Source: Gymnopus androsaceus JB14 (Eukaryota > Basidiomycota > Agaricomycetes > Agaricales > Omphalotaceae). From it: DNA of 64,000 nucleotides. This document shows, piece after piece, positions 1 through 11,055 of this stretch. The notes beneath the pieces were generated by a model that was not told the origin of the DNA, searched no databases, and saw nothing but the letters and a program-made list of their open reading frames with translations. The stretch is taken from the NCBI GenBank assembly GCA_009733575.1, contig ML769629.1, positions 1 to 64,000 of the forward strand. Reading direction: 5' to 3'. Within the stretch, counting starts at the first letter, position 1; every line of letters begins with the position of its first letter. Both the position numbers and the translations under genes were made by a program.

Positions 1-887
1 TAAGATCTTTCAATCATGCTTTCGATGTTGTTTAAATGTAAAATATCATTCAATTTATCTACGGTACAGAAAGGTTGACTGAATAGTCGCATATCAGCAC
101 GCTTTTCTGCTCGGCAGAAATTTGTCCATTTTCGGCGTGATTGTACATGTGTCCGATGAACTATAAAGAATGAAACATGAGTAAACAACACAGCCATGCG
201 CCTAAACGAGTGCATGCTTAAGTAAGCACCGAGATATATGGAGACAAATAGAAGAAACAGATAAGTAATAGTCCATGTGGCATGAGATAAGATAAAGTGT
301 TCGTAACAATCACCGATTAATGGGACCCTGATTGTGGGACTCCAATGTCCCATTGCCGTATCCAGCTTGACCAGCTGATACCGAATTCCAACATGCAGAG
401 CACCACTTGACCCCGGAATTTTTTTGTAACAAGTATTTGAGTGTGCCCTGACTCAGATACATCATACCTGAACCGAAAAAATCTACATAATATGTTGTTA
501 AAAAATAAATATGGCTCTATAGGCCAAAAACCAATTTTTTTTAGTTAAGATGGGCCTGTTACAGTGAAAAACCCAGTTATATGCACTTGAATATACTGAG
601 AAATCATGATAAATATATGAGAGTAGGCTCCCATAAAAGGAACAGCAGGTTTCCTATATTGCATTGCCTCAGACCATATGTTTCGGATGGGGGTTTTTAG
701 TGCTTTTTGAAAAAGGAGCAGAAATTTGTTTACACACATGCTGGACACCATCTAAAAAATCTGGAAAATGCAGAATCTGTTTGTGACATATATTCAACTG
801 TGAACGTGAAAAGAATCAGGAAAATCTGTCAATATTTGCATTCTGTGTGTCTATTTTTTAATTTTGTTTCAGATGAAGGTTTGCTTC

Positions 888-888
<1 letters not shown>
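1..888. other. intergenic, no gene recognised
   Basis: AT-rich non-coding sequence. Open frames here are short and match nothing I know. A stretch around 480-545 is A/T-homopolymer rich. No TIR, LTR or splice-consistent coding segment was found. Confidence 0.5.
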
Positions 889-931
<43 letters not shown>

Positions 932-967
932 GGTAGTAAGTAATTAAGTCAGTAAGTAAGTAAGTAT
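889..967. repeat. (TAAG)n microsatellite
   Basis: A near-perfect tetranucleotide array of TAAG/AAGT units, with a few interruptions towards its right end. It creates false open frames on the minus strand. It is a simple-sequence repeat with no further function inferred. Confidence 0.95.
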
Positions 968-2228
968 ATATGTATAAATTTAACACTAAAATGAACAACT
1001 GTAATTGTTTCCTAAGAGAAATACTTACTTGAAAAATACTTAAGGAACATAAGCATTTCTTAAATAATGTAAAAAAGCAAGGAAGTTGACTGTTGAAGTA
1101 ATGTAAAGGAGAAGGTTGGAGCCAGGAGGGAGCTCTGAGATCTAGGACAGAGGTGAGGGGCCTTTTATATGCTAGCTGTGGCGATTTCCTAGTTAGGAAC
1201 AATAGACAATGAACAGTTTCTATTGTTCTCTTGGAATGTCATGTGATTTTTCCTACATATATATAAAGACCCAATGGGCCCTCATTGACACCACCTCTCT
1301 TCAACTCTTAGCTCTACCATCTAATTGTATCTAATCTCACTTTACTACCACTACAATTCAGTAGGACTCATATACTCTCTGCTTAGTATTTTCTTTAGAA
1401 ACTTATGCCTTGCTCGTGGCTTTCTTCCATGCTACCTACTTTACTTTCCTAATATTTTGAATAACTCACTTTACTTTATTACTTACACAGCTGATTTGGT
1501 ATTTTACTTTAAACTAAAGTTTGCAGAGAATATAAGATAGTACTTACTTTACTTTAATTTACTTTATTACTTTCACTTTTACTTTTACTTCATAATCACC
1601 CATTTCAAGATTATTTTGCATGAGTTAGTTATGCCTATACTTAAGTATTTACTTAAGTATAATTGATACTTACAATTTAGGATAACTTTAATTCTTAGGA
1701 ACATTCTAAGAATTACTTAAGTATAAAACCACTTTCTTGAGAAAAGCTGCCCTGGTAGTTGGCACTGTTGACTTCCGTTCTTGTGTTGTACACGGATTTT
1801 ACTCTCTATTCGTTATTATACCATGCCTAGGCCAAAGTATGACACCATATTTCACCAAATATTTCGACTTTAACTTGAAATTCAACTTCATGTTTCAACC
1901 TCAACCTTAAATCACATGTTCAACTCAAACTTTCAACTTTTTCTTCAACTTCAACTTTTGTTGATTTAGTTTTAACTTCAGGGTAACAATACTACTACTT
2001 GTGGCCATACATATATCAACCATACAATATATTGTAACCTATGGAGAGGAGCATGGCATAATCTGATTGTACCATTCTGAGTACTTCATAAGTACAAGAC
2101 TGAAATCATACAAAATGTCACATTCTGCAATAAGTATTTTTGAGATCTTGGTTGATTTCAGGTATTTTCAGAGGTCAAAGCTGTCAGAAATTACTATAAA
2201 AGGTCATTTAACCAAGCGCTAAGTGGGC
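968..2228. other. intergenic AT-rich, low-complexity
   Basis: Non-coding. It holds a TATATATATAAA-type TATA box at about 1257-1267 followed by a C/T-rich stretch, as in a promoter or LTR, but no open frame follows. 1325-1600 is TTTACTT-rich and 1860-1990 is TTCAAC-rich. No gene was recognised. Confidence 0.5.
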
Positions 2229-2236
2229 GCTTGCAA

Positions 2237-2598
2237 TAGGGATCCGCACCGTACCGTATATGGTTACAGCTGTAAAATTTGCAAAATTTCTTCTTTATGG
2301 TACGGTATACGGTACGGCTTCTGGCACCTATATACTGTAAAAATACGGTATACGGCATGTTAGATCTCAAGCTACAGAGTCCTGGCTGATATCAATTATG
2401 CAAATACCATTAATTTGAGCATTTTGGGACCCACCGACATATAGCTGCTTGCCGAATTCTTGCTGTACGGGGTACCCGTATAGCAACCGTATAAATACGG
2501 CCGTAAAAAGTGTCCGAGCATACCCTTTACGGTACGGTTACGGGTACCCGTATAACCGTACCGTAAACCGTAACTTACGGTTACAGTGCGGATCCCTA
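2237..2598. mobile_element. hAT-like MITE, 'GGGATCCGCAC' family
   Basis: A 362-bp element with no coding capacity. It starts TAGGGATCCGCACCGTACCG and ends with the inverted counterpart GTGCGGATCCCTA. The 8 bases GCTTGCAA flank it on both sides (2229-2236 and 2599-2606), a perfect 8-bp target duplication as hAT transposases make. The inside is full of CGTA/TACGG words in both orientations. A diverged relative lies at about 20511-21026. Confidence 0.85.
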
Positions 2599-2606
2599 GC
2601 TTGCAA

Positions 2607-3640
2607 AGATTAACGCTATTACAAAGTGCTTGAAATGGTACAGGACTTACTTCCCAGGTCCCACAGAAGTTGAACTTGTTGGCACATAGATACGTTCTGC
2701 AATCTCAAAGTTGGAATGCCCTTGACTTGCACTAAAACAGTATACATAAAGTTGAAGTTGGCATACACAAAGTAGAAGTTGACAAACTGAATGTATTCAA
2801 TTGCCATCAAAACGGATCAATCAAATATTTAGTGAAAAATGACTTCATACCGAAGCAGCGCTCTGAACGGCAGGCTGCAGTACTTTCTAGCACTCCCACT
2901 CACAGCAAGAACTTTGACACAGATTTGAAGAATAACCCAATTTCTACTCTCATCAATAGCACGAATACACCTCAGAAATGTGGAACTAGCAAGACTACAA
3001 TCTCCTCCCTTTGCTCACAGTGCACGAGTCGATTGCGTAGAAGTAAAGCTTGAGCCGTGGGAATATAGTTTGGCGGTGAAAATCAGCTCACAACTGCAAG
3101 TTGAATGCATCACCACACAGTCAGTTAATCCCTCGACTAAAATATGGGATGCTTATTTGAGACTTATAACAATGTTTCGTTACCAAAATTCCAGATTGAA
3201 CTTTATTTTCTCTTGAGATACCCACATAAAGTTCAGCAAGTAAGGCATTATCTTGGGTTAAACATAAGTATTTCCTTAAAATTTTAAAATTTTCGGAACA
3301 GAAATAAGCTATGGTTCTTAAATATATATATCGGGTTATACTTAAGGCAACCGATGTTTGACAAAGAATGCATTAAATTTTCGCTGAGAGGCAAAAGCTG
3401 GAACCAGCTTTGACCACGATCAATGAATAGGCGCCCGCCGTTTTTCAAAGCGGCCGTGCCGACTACCATTAGATTGGTTTTTGTTCTGTCAAGTCATGTA
3501 GGTCTCGGGAATAGAAAGAAAAGGAAAAAAGAATGGTTCGCCAACTCCGAACAATTGCGCTAAGCGCTGAAGCGCTCATACCTCTACAAACCTTGCAGGA
3601 GGCTCCATAAGAGCCTGTCCGTCTGAGAAGACTGAGCTTC
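2607..3640. other. intergenic, no gene recognised
   Basis: Short overlapping frames only, none with a recognisable domain or convincing splice structure. From about 3640 rightward the sequence becomes homologous to the 3' flank of the large gene at 11-14 kb. Confidence 0.4.
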
Positions 3641-4480
3641 AATGATGCTCATTAAAACCTTATATGTACAATGTATACTGGCGTTGATATATACAACTTA
3701 TGTTAGAGCAATTCGTTAGTTGAAGGAGTTCAGTATGTATAAGATCCAACAGTACTGTACATTTGATCAAGAGTTCAGTCATGCGTCATCCTCAAAAAAT
3801 CAGAACACGTTTAACATTTTTCAAATTTTCAGATTTTTTTGTATTTATTTGGTCAAAATTTTCAGAATCGATGAACTCTGATCGAAATGGTACAGTACTC
3901 GGACAACCCATACGCAAACCTCTACGATCAAAAAAATCCTCCGCATCTGCTTACTCGACTCTGTCGATCCTTCAAAAAACATCTCTATCATACTCAGCAG
4001 TCTCTTCACTCCCAAATTCCGACGAAAGAACAAAAATCCCATTCACATCTATTCTCAACTTATACGGGTTCCCTCCCAACCCACCGCATAAATGCATAAC
4101 TTTCATTGCTTTCCGATGTCCTGCATGCTTGGAGACGTTCGTCTTGAAGTGGTCCATGCAAGACTCAAGCTTGGGATAGTAGATGTGTTCGTATGCCCAA
4201 AAGACTTCACGAAGGAAAATATACATACTCGTTGATTTGTTTATCCACCATCTGCCAGGTGAAAACCTTGTCAAAGTGCCACAAATTTATCACCAGCCCC
4301 CTTCTTGCTCAAATCATAACCAACTCATTCGCAAACTCGACACATTCCGTAGTAGCAAATATTGCTAACGCTAGATCGTTCGAAGGGGATAGCACAGTGT
4401 CTGTATGTGACTATTTTTGTGGTGTGGAATTTCCAGTCATCATCGTCACACTCCTTGAACTGCGTGCATGATGTCCAGTC
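3640..4480 (-). pseudogene. 3' fragment of the 11-14 kb gene family
   Basis: A second copy of the last two exons and 3' flank of the gene at 13952-11056, and colinear with 11620-10855. The minus-strand frame 4274-3972 shares the block with REVFWA, MDHFKTNVSK, VNGIFVL and EETAEYDR with the larger copy. Relative to that copy the intron before REVFWA is partly deleted and the upstream exon has an internal deletion near 4290, so it cannot make the protein. Left edge about 3640, right edge about 4480. Confidence 0.75.
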
Positions 4481-4501
4481 ATCCGTTGTAGTCTCAGCAT
4501 G

Positions 4502-4745
4502 ACGTCAGTTGACCCTCGTCAGTCATGATCGTTATAATGAGATGCATCGATGCGCCTGCGCGAGCGGTTGCCCAAGCTTATCCTGGGTCGAAGCTGTTTA
4601 ACGAGGTTTGCGCTGTTGAGAGGCATGTGGTGCTATGGGAGCTGGAGGAACAATCGAGTCAGTGGTCTTTATTCCATGTCACTGGAGGAGACGCTGACAT
4701 CAGGATTTTGACCGCCCTTAGGTTTACGAACATGTTGTCGCAGCC
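4502..4745 (+). pseudogene. inverted fragment of the 11-14 kb gene family
   Basis: An opposite-orientation copy of the segment also present at 5600-5345 on the minus strand. It encodes the block related to GRSCLT / HVVLWELE / DADIRILT. One base is missing relative to its sister next to the HVVLWELE codons, so the two halves of the block are in different frames from the ancestral ones. With the 5.3-kb copy it forms a large inverted repeat. Confidence 0.65.
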
Positions 4746-5008
4746 CCGGAATCTCCTACTGAGCTCTGTCCGCTCGCCGCCTCAGTACGCTATGATTTTG
4801 GCTCGAGTACGCTATTTCGGACAAGGACGGTCACGTGAACTCAAAAAAATCGTTAAAAATCCAAAAAAATCGCGGGGCTCCTACACGCTCTACGTACACT
4901 ATACAGCATTAAACACTAGCTTTAAGGTTTTTGAGGACGTACTAGGACGTGTAATAAAGGTACTCAACATAGCGTAAATTGGCTTTGAAATGGTTCGGGC
5001 GCTGACGC

Positions 5009-5239
5009 GACTAAGATCAAAATCCTTTCGCCGAAAACGTGACCGCTTAGCGCCCGCAGACGTTTCGCTGCTCGATTGACCCTTGGATATGAGCTTGCGT
5101 ATCGATGAGAGTAGGTAGGTATCTGATTTCTAGATGGGCGTCGAGATGGGCGTCGTGGTTAAAATTGCTTCCGACTAAAATATTTCGAGTCATTCCAGCG
5201 CGACTTCAAGGAGGCAGCTTGCTTTTTTAAGCCAGTGAC
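5009..5239. repeat. direct repeat, left copy
   Basis: About 230 bp, repeated at 5716-5930 in the same orientation. The copies differ by a 7-base indel and a few substitutions. Both end with GCTTGCTTTTTTAAG. They bracket the 5.24-5.70 kb pseudogene fragment. No coding function was recognised. Confidence 0.85.
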
Positions 5240-5700
5240 TCAAGTTATAAATTGCTGTCCCCAGAAGAGCCGGGTTGATGCATGGTAAAGCTCTTCAGGC
5301 AGGTGTATCATCATACGAGACTTGAACAGTGTAGTTATACGTATCCTCTGCGACAATATGTTCGTAAACCTAAGGGCGGTCAAAATCCTGATGTCAGCGT
5401 CTCCTCCAGTGACATTGGAAAAAAGACCACTGACTCGATTGTTCCCTCCAGCTCCCATAGCACCACATGCCTTCTCAACAGCGCAAACCTCGTTAAACAG
5501 CTTCGACCCAGGATAAGCTTGGGCAACCGCTCGCCGCCAGGCCGCAATTCCGATTGGCCACTCTCGATGTATAACGATCAACGACTGACGAGGGAGGTCA
5601 ACTAGCAGTGGACGTCGATTTGGGCTTGGCCTGGGATTGGGGACGAGAGGAAACCGATGTAGAGAGGGGCGCTTAAATAAACGGAGGAAACGAGAGCCTA
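5240..5700 (-). pseudogene. internal fragment of the 11-14 kb gene family
   Basis: Minus-strand homologue of about 12440-11900. It starts with the same TATA-like TTTATTTAAG and TCTACATCGGTTTCC context seen at about 12430 and continues through PKLILGRSCLT, HVVLWELE and EDTYSYIG-like codons. A one-base insertion near GTTATACATCG, relative to the 12-kb copy, breaks the upstream frame. Comparing the two copies was useful because changes concentrate at third codon positions and so identify the true reading frame. Confidence 0.65.
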
Positions 5701-5715
5701 TAGATGATTAGATCA

Positions 5716-5930
5716 GACTAAGATCAAAATCCTTTCGCCGAAAAACGTGACCGCTTAGCGCCCGCAGACATTTCGCTGCTCGATTGAATATGAGCTTGCG
5801 TATCGATGAGAGTAGGTAGGTATCTGATTTCTAGATGGGCGTCGAGATGGGCGTCGTGGTTAAATTGCTTCCGACTAAAATGTTTCGAGTCATTCCAGCG
5901 CGACTTCAAGGAAGCGGCTTGCTTTTTTAA
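5716..5930. repeat. direct repeat, right copy
   Basis: Same sequence as 5009-5239. Its terminal TTTTTTAAG is where the hAT-like element at 5934 inserted; the target duplication TTTAAGTT uses these bases. Confidence 0.85.
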
Positions 5931-6117
5931 GTTTAGGGTACGGTGAAAGATTCAGATATTATTCACATGTGTTAATTAACATGGTTATTAACATGTTATT
6001 CACATATGTTAATTAACATGGTTATTAACATGTTATTAACATACTATTAGCAGAGGACCCTCAGACCCCATGTTAATATATGTGAATAATGAAAGTAGGC
6101 GCTTACAGGCGCTTACT

Positions 6118-6125
6118 ATATAAGT
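6118..6125 (+). promoter_or_regulatory. TATA box of the element ORF
   Basis: TATATAAG about 140 bp upstream of the ATG at 6263, inside the hAT-like element. Placement fits a polymerase II promoter. Inferred only. Confidence 0.45.
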
Positions 6126-6262
6126 TCGCGCAAAATATGCCTATTTGACTGTTGTTCGGGTCAGTGCAAGATTTCAAAAGCTGTGACATTCCAGATGTCC
6201 CAGTCGTACCCTGGACGTGTCAATAAATTTTCATTACACTCTCACTTTGCTATTGTACAGTC

Positions 6263-6586
6263 ATGGAATCTCCCGCCACACCAGCACTGAAAAAACTCCC
6301 TGAAAAAATCCAGCTCAAACTTCTCTATTTTCGTACATATCTAAAGCATCTTCCGAAGTCTCTGCCAAAACCCCAGAAAGGAGAAATACCCAAGTATCCT
6401 TTTGGAACATTCCGAATAGATAGAGATCTCCTCTCCCACACTGGGAATCATGTTGGTGCTATAAATGAAAAATTTAAACATATATTCGGCTGGCAAACAC
6501 GTACCACTGGAGATGGCATACTCAAAATCACTGAACGTGCTGAAAAAATAGGATTATTCACATTGGATTTGTTATTAACATGTTAG
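6263..6586 (+). CDS. hypothetical protein inside hAT-like element
   Basis: A 107-codon frame with a lysine- and proline-rich N-terminal half (KKLPEK, KHLPKSLPKPQKGE) and a middle part with GTFRIDRDLLSHTGNHVG and INEKFKHIFGW. I do not recognise the family. It has none of the hAT transposase signatures (no RNaseH-fold motif, no dimerisation domain) and is too short for one. The stop codon lies in the right subterminal TTATTAACATG repeats, so the end may have been created by the element. It could be a captured host exon, a remnant of a DNA-binding domain, or chance. The TATA box and clean frame argue mildly for expression. Confidence 0.4.
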   Translation: MESPATPALKKLPEKIQLKLLYFRTYLKHLPKSLPKPQKGEIPKYPFGTFRIDRDLLSHTGNHVGAINEKFKHIFGWQTRTTGDGILKITERAEKIGLFTLDLLLTC

Positions 6587-6735
6587 AAATTACTTCTTTC
6601 ACCTGTTAATCACATCTTAGCGTGAATGTGAATATTCTGTTATTAACTACGTTAATGATGGCCTACTCGGATGCCTATGTGAATAACATTGTTATTAACA
6701 TGGCTTTGAATTATTCACCGTACCCTATTTAAGTT

Positions 6736-7198
6736 TAACTCATGCTTAAGACACCTTGTTCTTCCTAACTTCGATCCACTGTTAGAGGCAGTCATTTCGG
6801 AACCATATGCTGAATCAATGATCTTCTTAATCTGGTAATACATTGTTGCCCTTCCGAGCCACCACTAAATATAAGTCTCGCCAGTCCATGGTAATCGGGA
6901 CTCGGAGAGTGGACTCTTCAATTATCGTACTACAATAAGATATGCGACTCTCTTTAAGCAGCACCAAAGGAATGGCGAGTTGAACTCAAAGTACCGAGTT
7001 TAAGTATAGTACTGATTTCCTTTTATGCTTCTTTCATGCCGGATCTATGTCGAAGTTACTGGTAACAACGTTCCCAAAACGCATTGGAGGACTGTATATA
7101 CCTGATATACATGGTATTCAACAACTAGTAGAGGTAAATATTTTTTCAAAAAACAATGAAGCTCGTAGTAAACTAACAAAGAGGTCGAACTAAACTAC
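6736..7198. other. intergenic, 3' side of the CVNH gene
   Basis: No coding segment recognised. A block at about 6774-6826 (ACTGTTAGAGGCAGTC context) resembles one at about 10304-10355, so it is probably another piece of the local duplications. Confidence 0.4.
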
Positions 7199-8805
7199 TT
7201 AGATGACACCGTCTTGCATAAACATCTGAAGGATCCTGGCCTTGGTTTGCGCACGGCGGATACTGGCCCCAATAATCTCGCGTTCCATCATAATCTCCGC
7301 CCGCTCTTGGAAATGCGCGAGGGCAGAAGCACTGACCTCTTCCAAGGTCTCCCTGGTATAGGTGTCGCAGGCCTCTACGATTTGGTCTCGCATTGGACCG
7401 ATGACAGACTCGACGAATTCCACAGCAACGTCTCCAGCGGCAGCTCCCACCATATCACTGCATGTCTTAAGGACAGCCTCCTCGGCGTCGTCGCAGGCCT
7501 TTTTGATAGTCTCCCGGGCAGTTGTGAAAGTCTCTTTGATCTTCTTATTGATCTCGTTTTCAACTTTCTCCGCTAACGCTTTCGAGACTATCGTGGTCGC
7601 TTGTTCCTTGACCTGATCGGTCATCCCTTGCTTGACATATTCTGCTGCCGACGCAGAGAACTCCTTTGTCTCTGCCGCAAGATACTCGGAGGTCGTCTCA
7701 GCGAGAGCACCGAAGGCAGCTTTGAAAGCGGCTTTCTCTTCGAGCGCTTTAATAGCTTCAGTTGAATCAAGCTCGGTGACAACTGAGTAAAACAATAGAT
7801 GAGAATTCTCCAACCAAAAAGAACACGAAAAAGGAGAAACCTTTGAATTTCAGCCAGCGCGCTTCACTGAATAAGTCCGACATTTCTTCGCCAGTGTCGG
7901 CCACCTTGACCCCTAGCTTGCCAGCATATATCTGGAGGTAACGACTGAGATCTAAAGTAGAATGCTCTATAGTCTTCACACCAGTCTCCGACTCAAGTTT
8001 TTCGCAGTCCGCATGAAGAACGAATCCTTCAACCCTAGTATTTTTAGAGACCGAAAAGAATCCCTTGCGTCCCCAGACGAGTCTACCATCGAGGACACCG
8101 ACGTAGGTGTCGAGATCCAACGTTAAATCGACTGAGCGGTCTTTGTCTCCCGATTTTCGGCCTTTAGCATGAAGGACTGATCCTTTCAAGCTCAAGGTGT
8201 TGCCAACGCTGAACTCCAAGTAAGAAGAAGACCGTTTCGAGTAAGTGGTTTCCTTCTTTCTAAAACCATAATTCAATATTGCATCATAATATTTTACATA
8301 TGAGGCTTACGTTTCCTTGAAGGCTCTAAAATATTGAGCCTCCTCGTAGGATGGGGGAGGGGTCGAGGGAGGGGTGCGGGGTGAGGACCTGTTGCCAATA
8401 CAAATTTGTAAATGAGCATTGATTAAATTCGTAAATGAGAATAACCCACGAGGCTGGATCCCGAAATACAAGTTGACCGTCTTTGACCTCAATGTTTGTA
8501 TTGAGCTCGATCTGAGCTTTCTGCCATTGGCCCTTGCCATACGGTAACTCTGCACTGAAAAGTACTATTAGTATACTGTAAAGGATGAAGAGTGCGACGA
8601 GGAAGACCGCATACCTGAGCATCGATCCATTGATGAGGGAGGGATTCTTTGCAGCCTTGAACCCGCCGTTGCCACCCCATTTGAAGCTGCCATTGACCGC
8701 GCTTAGGCATCCGTTAAGGTCCAAAGTTAAGGTTTTGCCTTGATGCACAATGGTCAGATATCCTTTAATAAGACGAACGTTCTCGAAGGAAGAATCGAAA
8801 GGCAT
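7199..8805 (-). CDS. two-domain cyanovirin-N (CVNH) protein with helical tail
   Basis: Five exons: 8805-8615, 8554-8450, 8388-8311, 8259-7841, 7782-7199. Introns are 51-61 bp, all GT-AG, and phase is consistent at each junction, giving 458 residues. Start: ATG at 8805; the frame further upstream opens only with a TTG. Residues 1-97 form a first CVNH-type unit (TLDLNGCLSAVNGSFKWG; IELNTNIEVKDGQLVF). About 98-117 is a proline-rich hinge with PPSYEEA. About 137-255 is a second CVNH unit (TLDLDTYVGVLDGRLVWG; LDLSRYLQIYAGKL). The last roughly 190 residues are alanine/glutamate-rich and predicted helical, with no signal peptide. CVNH domains are mannose-binding lectins; a cytosolic carbohydrate-binding or defence role is inference. 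A TATAAGTA lies about 75 bp upstream. Confidence 0.85.
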
Positions 8806-8875
8806 ATTTCTGGACAAAGGAGTCAATGGCTTTCAAAGGGTGTAAAATTATGGTGACTTGCCAAGTAGGTGCGTA

Positions 8876-8884
8876 ATACTTATA
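8876..8884 (-). promoter_or_regulatory. TATA box of the CVNH gene
   Basis: On the minus strand this reads CTATAAGTA, about 75 bp before the ATG at 8805. Spacing is normal for a fungal pol II gene. Not tested. Confidence 0.45.
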
Positions 8885-8989
8885 GGGTGAAGGGATAGCT
8901 AGACAATCTGAGCCAAGAGAGCTGTGAGGGTTGGGGAGAGCAACTCAAGAAATTTATCTCTTATAAGTTTCTAGGAAACAGTTCGACAC

Positions 8990-10599
8990 ATGTACACCTC
9001 GCCATTGGGTATCTGTTGAAGAACGTACGGCCGGAGCTCTGGATTCGAACTTGATTCAAACCTGATTCATCCTGCTGAATCGTCCTACTTTTAGCCTAGA
9101 AATCCGATATCAATACAACTCACCAAAGTAGAGATGAAGCAACGACTAAATCGCTTGTTCGGTGCATATAACATCATGGGCAAGGGGCATCTATGAAGAC
9201 CTATCATTGGGTACCAATTTCCAAGTTTTTATTAAGTATACTGCAAGTCCTTAATTCGTTGTCTGTTTGTTTTTTTACTATCCCAGCTTTTCGCCCCCTT
9301 CCATACATCTGAGCTCTGGCCATTATCTCTCTTACACAATCTTTTCTGTCTGGTACATTTCTACTGAGTTTGCCCCACTTCCAAGGTTGTGACAATGCTG
9401 TTGTGAAACATGTGGTACCGTGACAGACACGAAACTCACGTTCACATAGAGAACTAGATACAATAAGCACCAGCAATTCCCTGACTTCCCTATCATCAAC
9501 GTGTATTTTGCATGTACTGGGGTACATTGTCTGATACTTCGTGTTTTTTTTTTTTGGGAAAATCGATGGTCAAAGTGGCGCTTTAATTAATTTCCTCCCA
9601 AGTTCACGATTTAAGATGAGCTTGTAGATCGATGTAGGGAAGTGTGGGGATCGTGGTGCATTTACCCTTGATTATAATCGGCACTGGTATAACTTTACGT
9701 GCGATTATACGCGTATCCCCAGCGCATAAACAATAACTCGCTCATACAATTTCATACGCCTCGCTCTTTTATACCGTATATTATGCTCGATTATGCTCGA
9801 TTATACAATGATTAAAGCACATTTTTAGCTGCTTCCTGCTCATACCACTGGCTCTCATGGACATGGTAGCAATTCTATTACGCCGAGCTGGAGTTGCTCC
9901 GAGTTTTTGATCTTGAGCGGACCATAGCCTACCGCAATTGGACACTTCTTCGTGAAGGCAGGGGCTAAGAAACCTCAATGCGAGCTCATGTTGAACTTTG
10001 ATAAATGAAATCTTTGAGCGCTTATCTGCCTTGACTAAATCTCCTCCTAAGTTCGCGACTCGGATTTGGAGATTATCCATATCGATGCGGAGAAGTGTGG
10101 AGATATCTGATTGCTGGGTAATATGTGTGTCAATCGCTCTGGCAAGTGTTGGATCTCTAACGGACGATCCCGCAATCATAAACTCTGTGAAGGGGCATAT
10201 TGAACTCTGATTCCTCGCACGAGAGGCAAGGCTAACTACCGATCAGTTTACTGTCCATTGGCTAATATTAGCTTACTTTCTTGAACGCATGCCAACTTTC
10301 ATCTACTGGTAGAGGTAGTTCAAAGAAGCAGCCGTCTCGGAGCCATATTTTTGGGCCAATCGCTGAGCAGGCATAAGCAATAAGCATATTTCCTTGAACT
10401 GAAAACAAAAATAACAAATTTCCACCTGGTTTCCGTTACGAACGCTAATTCACCAGTATCGCCCAAGAAAATCGAGATCATCTCCACAACCGTTCTCAAG
10501 ACTTGGAAGCTCGTAGTCGACGAAGTTGGACGCCGTTCGACTTGCAAAATGGAAAAACCCGGCGCCGTCGAACAAACGCGGTGACAGCTCTTCTCATTA
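8990..10599. other. intergenic with decayed coding-like blocks
   Basis: Two related segments sit at about 9590-9660 and 10018-10120 (both contain AAATTTCCTCC/AATCTCCTCC, AAGTTCRCGA and an ATCGATG-AGAAGTGTGGAGAT run). They also resemble the 5.1/5.8-kb direct repeats. The minus frame 10179-9781 looks coding-like in its first half, with no family recognised. A T-run sits at about 9545. No complete gene seen. Confidence 0.4.
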
Positions 10600-10880
10600 T
10601 GATAGTAACTGATCAGCGCCTAGGAAAAGACCTCCGACGATGAAGATAGTATTTCAATCAAGATCAGCGAGGGAGACCCCAGTCAAAGAGTCGAAACTAC
10701 CCTTGAATTTTGAGGAAGATGGTTGAACGAATGTTATCGGAGCTCGTTTGGCGGCGAGGACTGTGCGCCTGGGTAGTTTACCAATAGGGAATGCCAAATA
10801 TTGAGCGCATGAACGGTGCGCTCCTTCGTGTCGCTTTCCTGGAGAGCTCTGAACTTCAATGATGTTCATTAAAACATTAT
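10600..10880 (-). pseudogene. middle fragment of the 11-14 kb gene family
   Basis: A copy of about 13020-13240 on the same strand. It contains ITFVQPSSSKFKG, FDSLTG and the intact IFIVGGLFLGA stretch that is frameshifted in the larger copy. A stop codon and an upstream frame change make it non-functional. It directly abuts the 3' flank of the neighbouring gene at about 10860, which implies a local tandem rearrangement. Confidence 0.65.
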
Positions 10881-11055
10881 ATATAACATGTATACTATAT
10901 ACTAGCATTAGAGCAATTCGGCAAGTTGAAGGAGTTCAATATATGTATAAGCAAGATCCGATCATAGTATCATAGTACGCAAACTCTTCCTGCCGTCTAG
11001 ATCTACCATCAAAGATCTACCATCAAATCCTCCGTATCGCGTACTCGACTATCCT

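Larger units (their letters stand above)
5934..6727. mobile_element. hAT-like DNA element carrying one ORF
   Basis: A 794-bp element. It begins TAGGGTACGGTGAA and ends TTCACCGTACCCTA, and is flanked by a perfect 8-bp duplication TTTAAGTT (5926-5933 and 6728-6735). Both subterminal regions carry many TTATTAACATG / TTAATTAACATG words, a plausible transposase-binding array. Between them lies a short gene-like unit: TATATAAG at about 6118, a pyrimidine-rich leader and an ORF at 6263-6586. The 8-bp TSD points to hAT-type transposition; no transposase domain is present. Confidence 0.85.

Noticed and set aside
858..1202. 114-codon minus frame rich in TYLLTYLLTYLLT
   Set aside because: It is a translation of the (TAAG)n microsatellite, not a gene.
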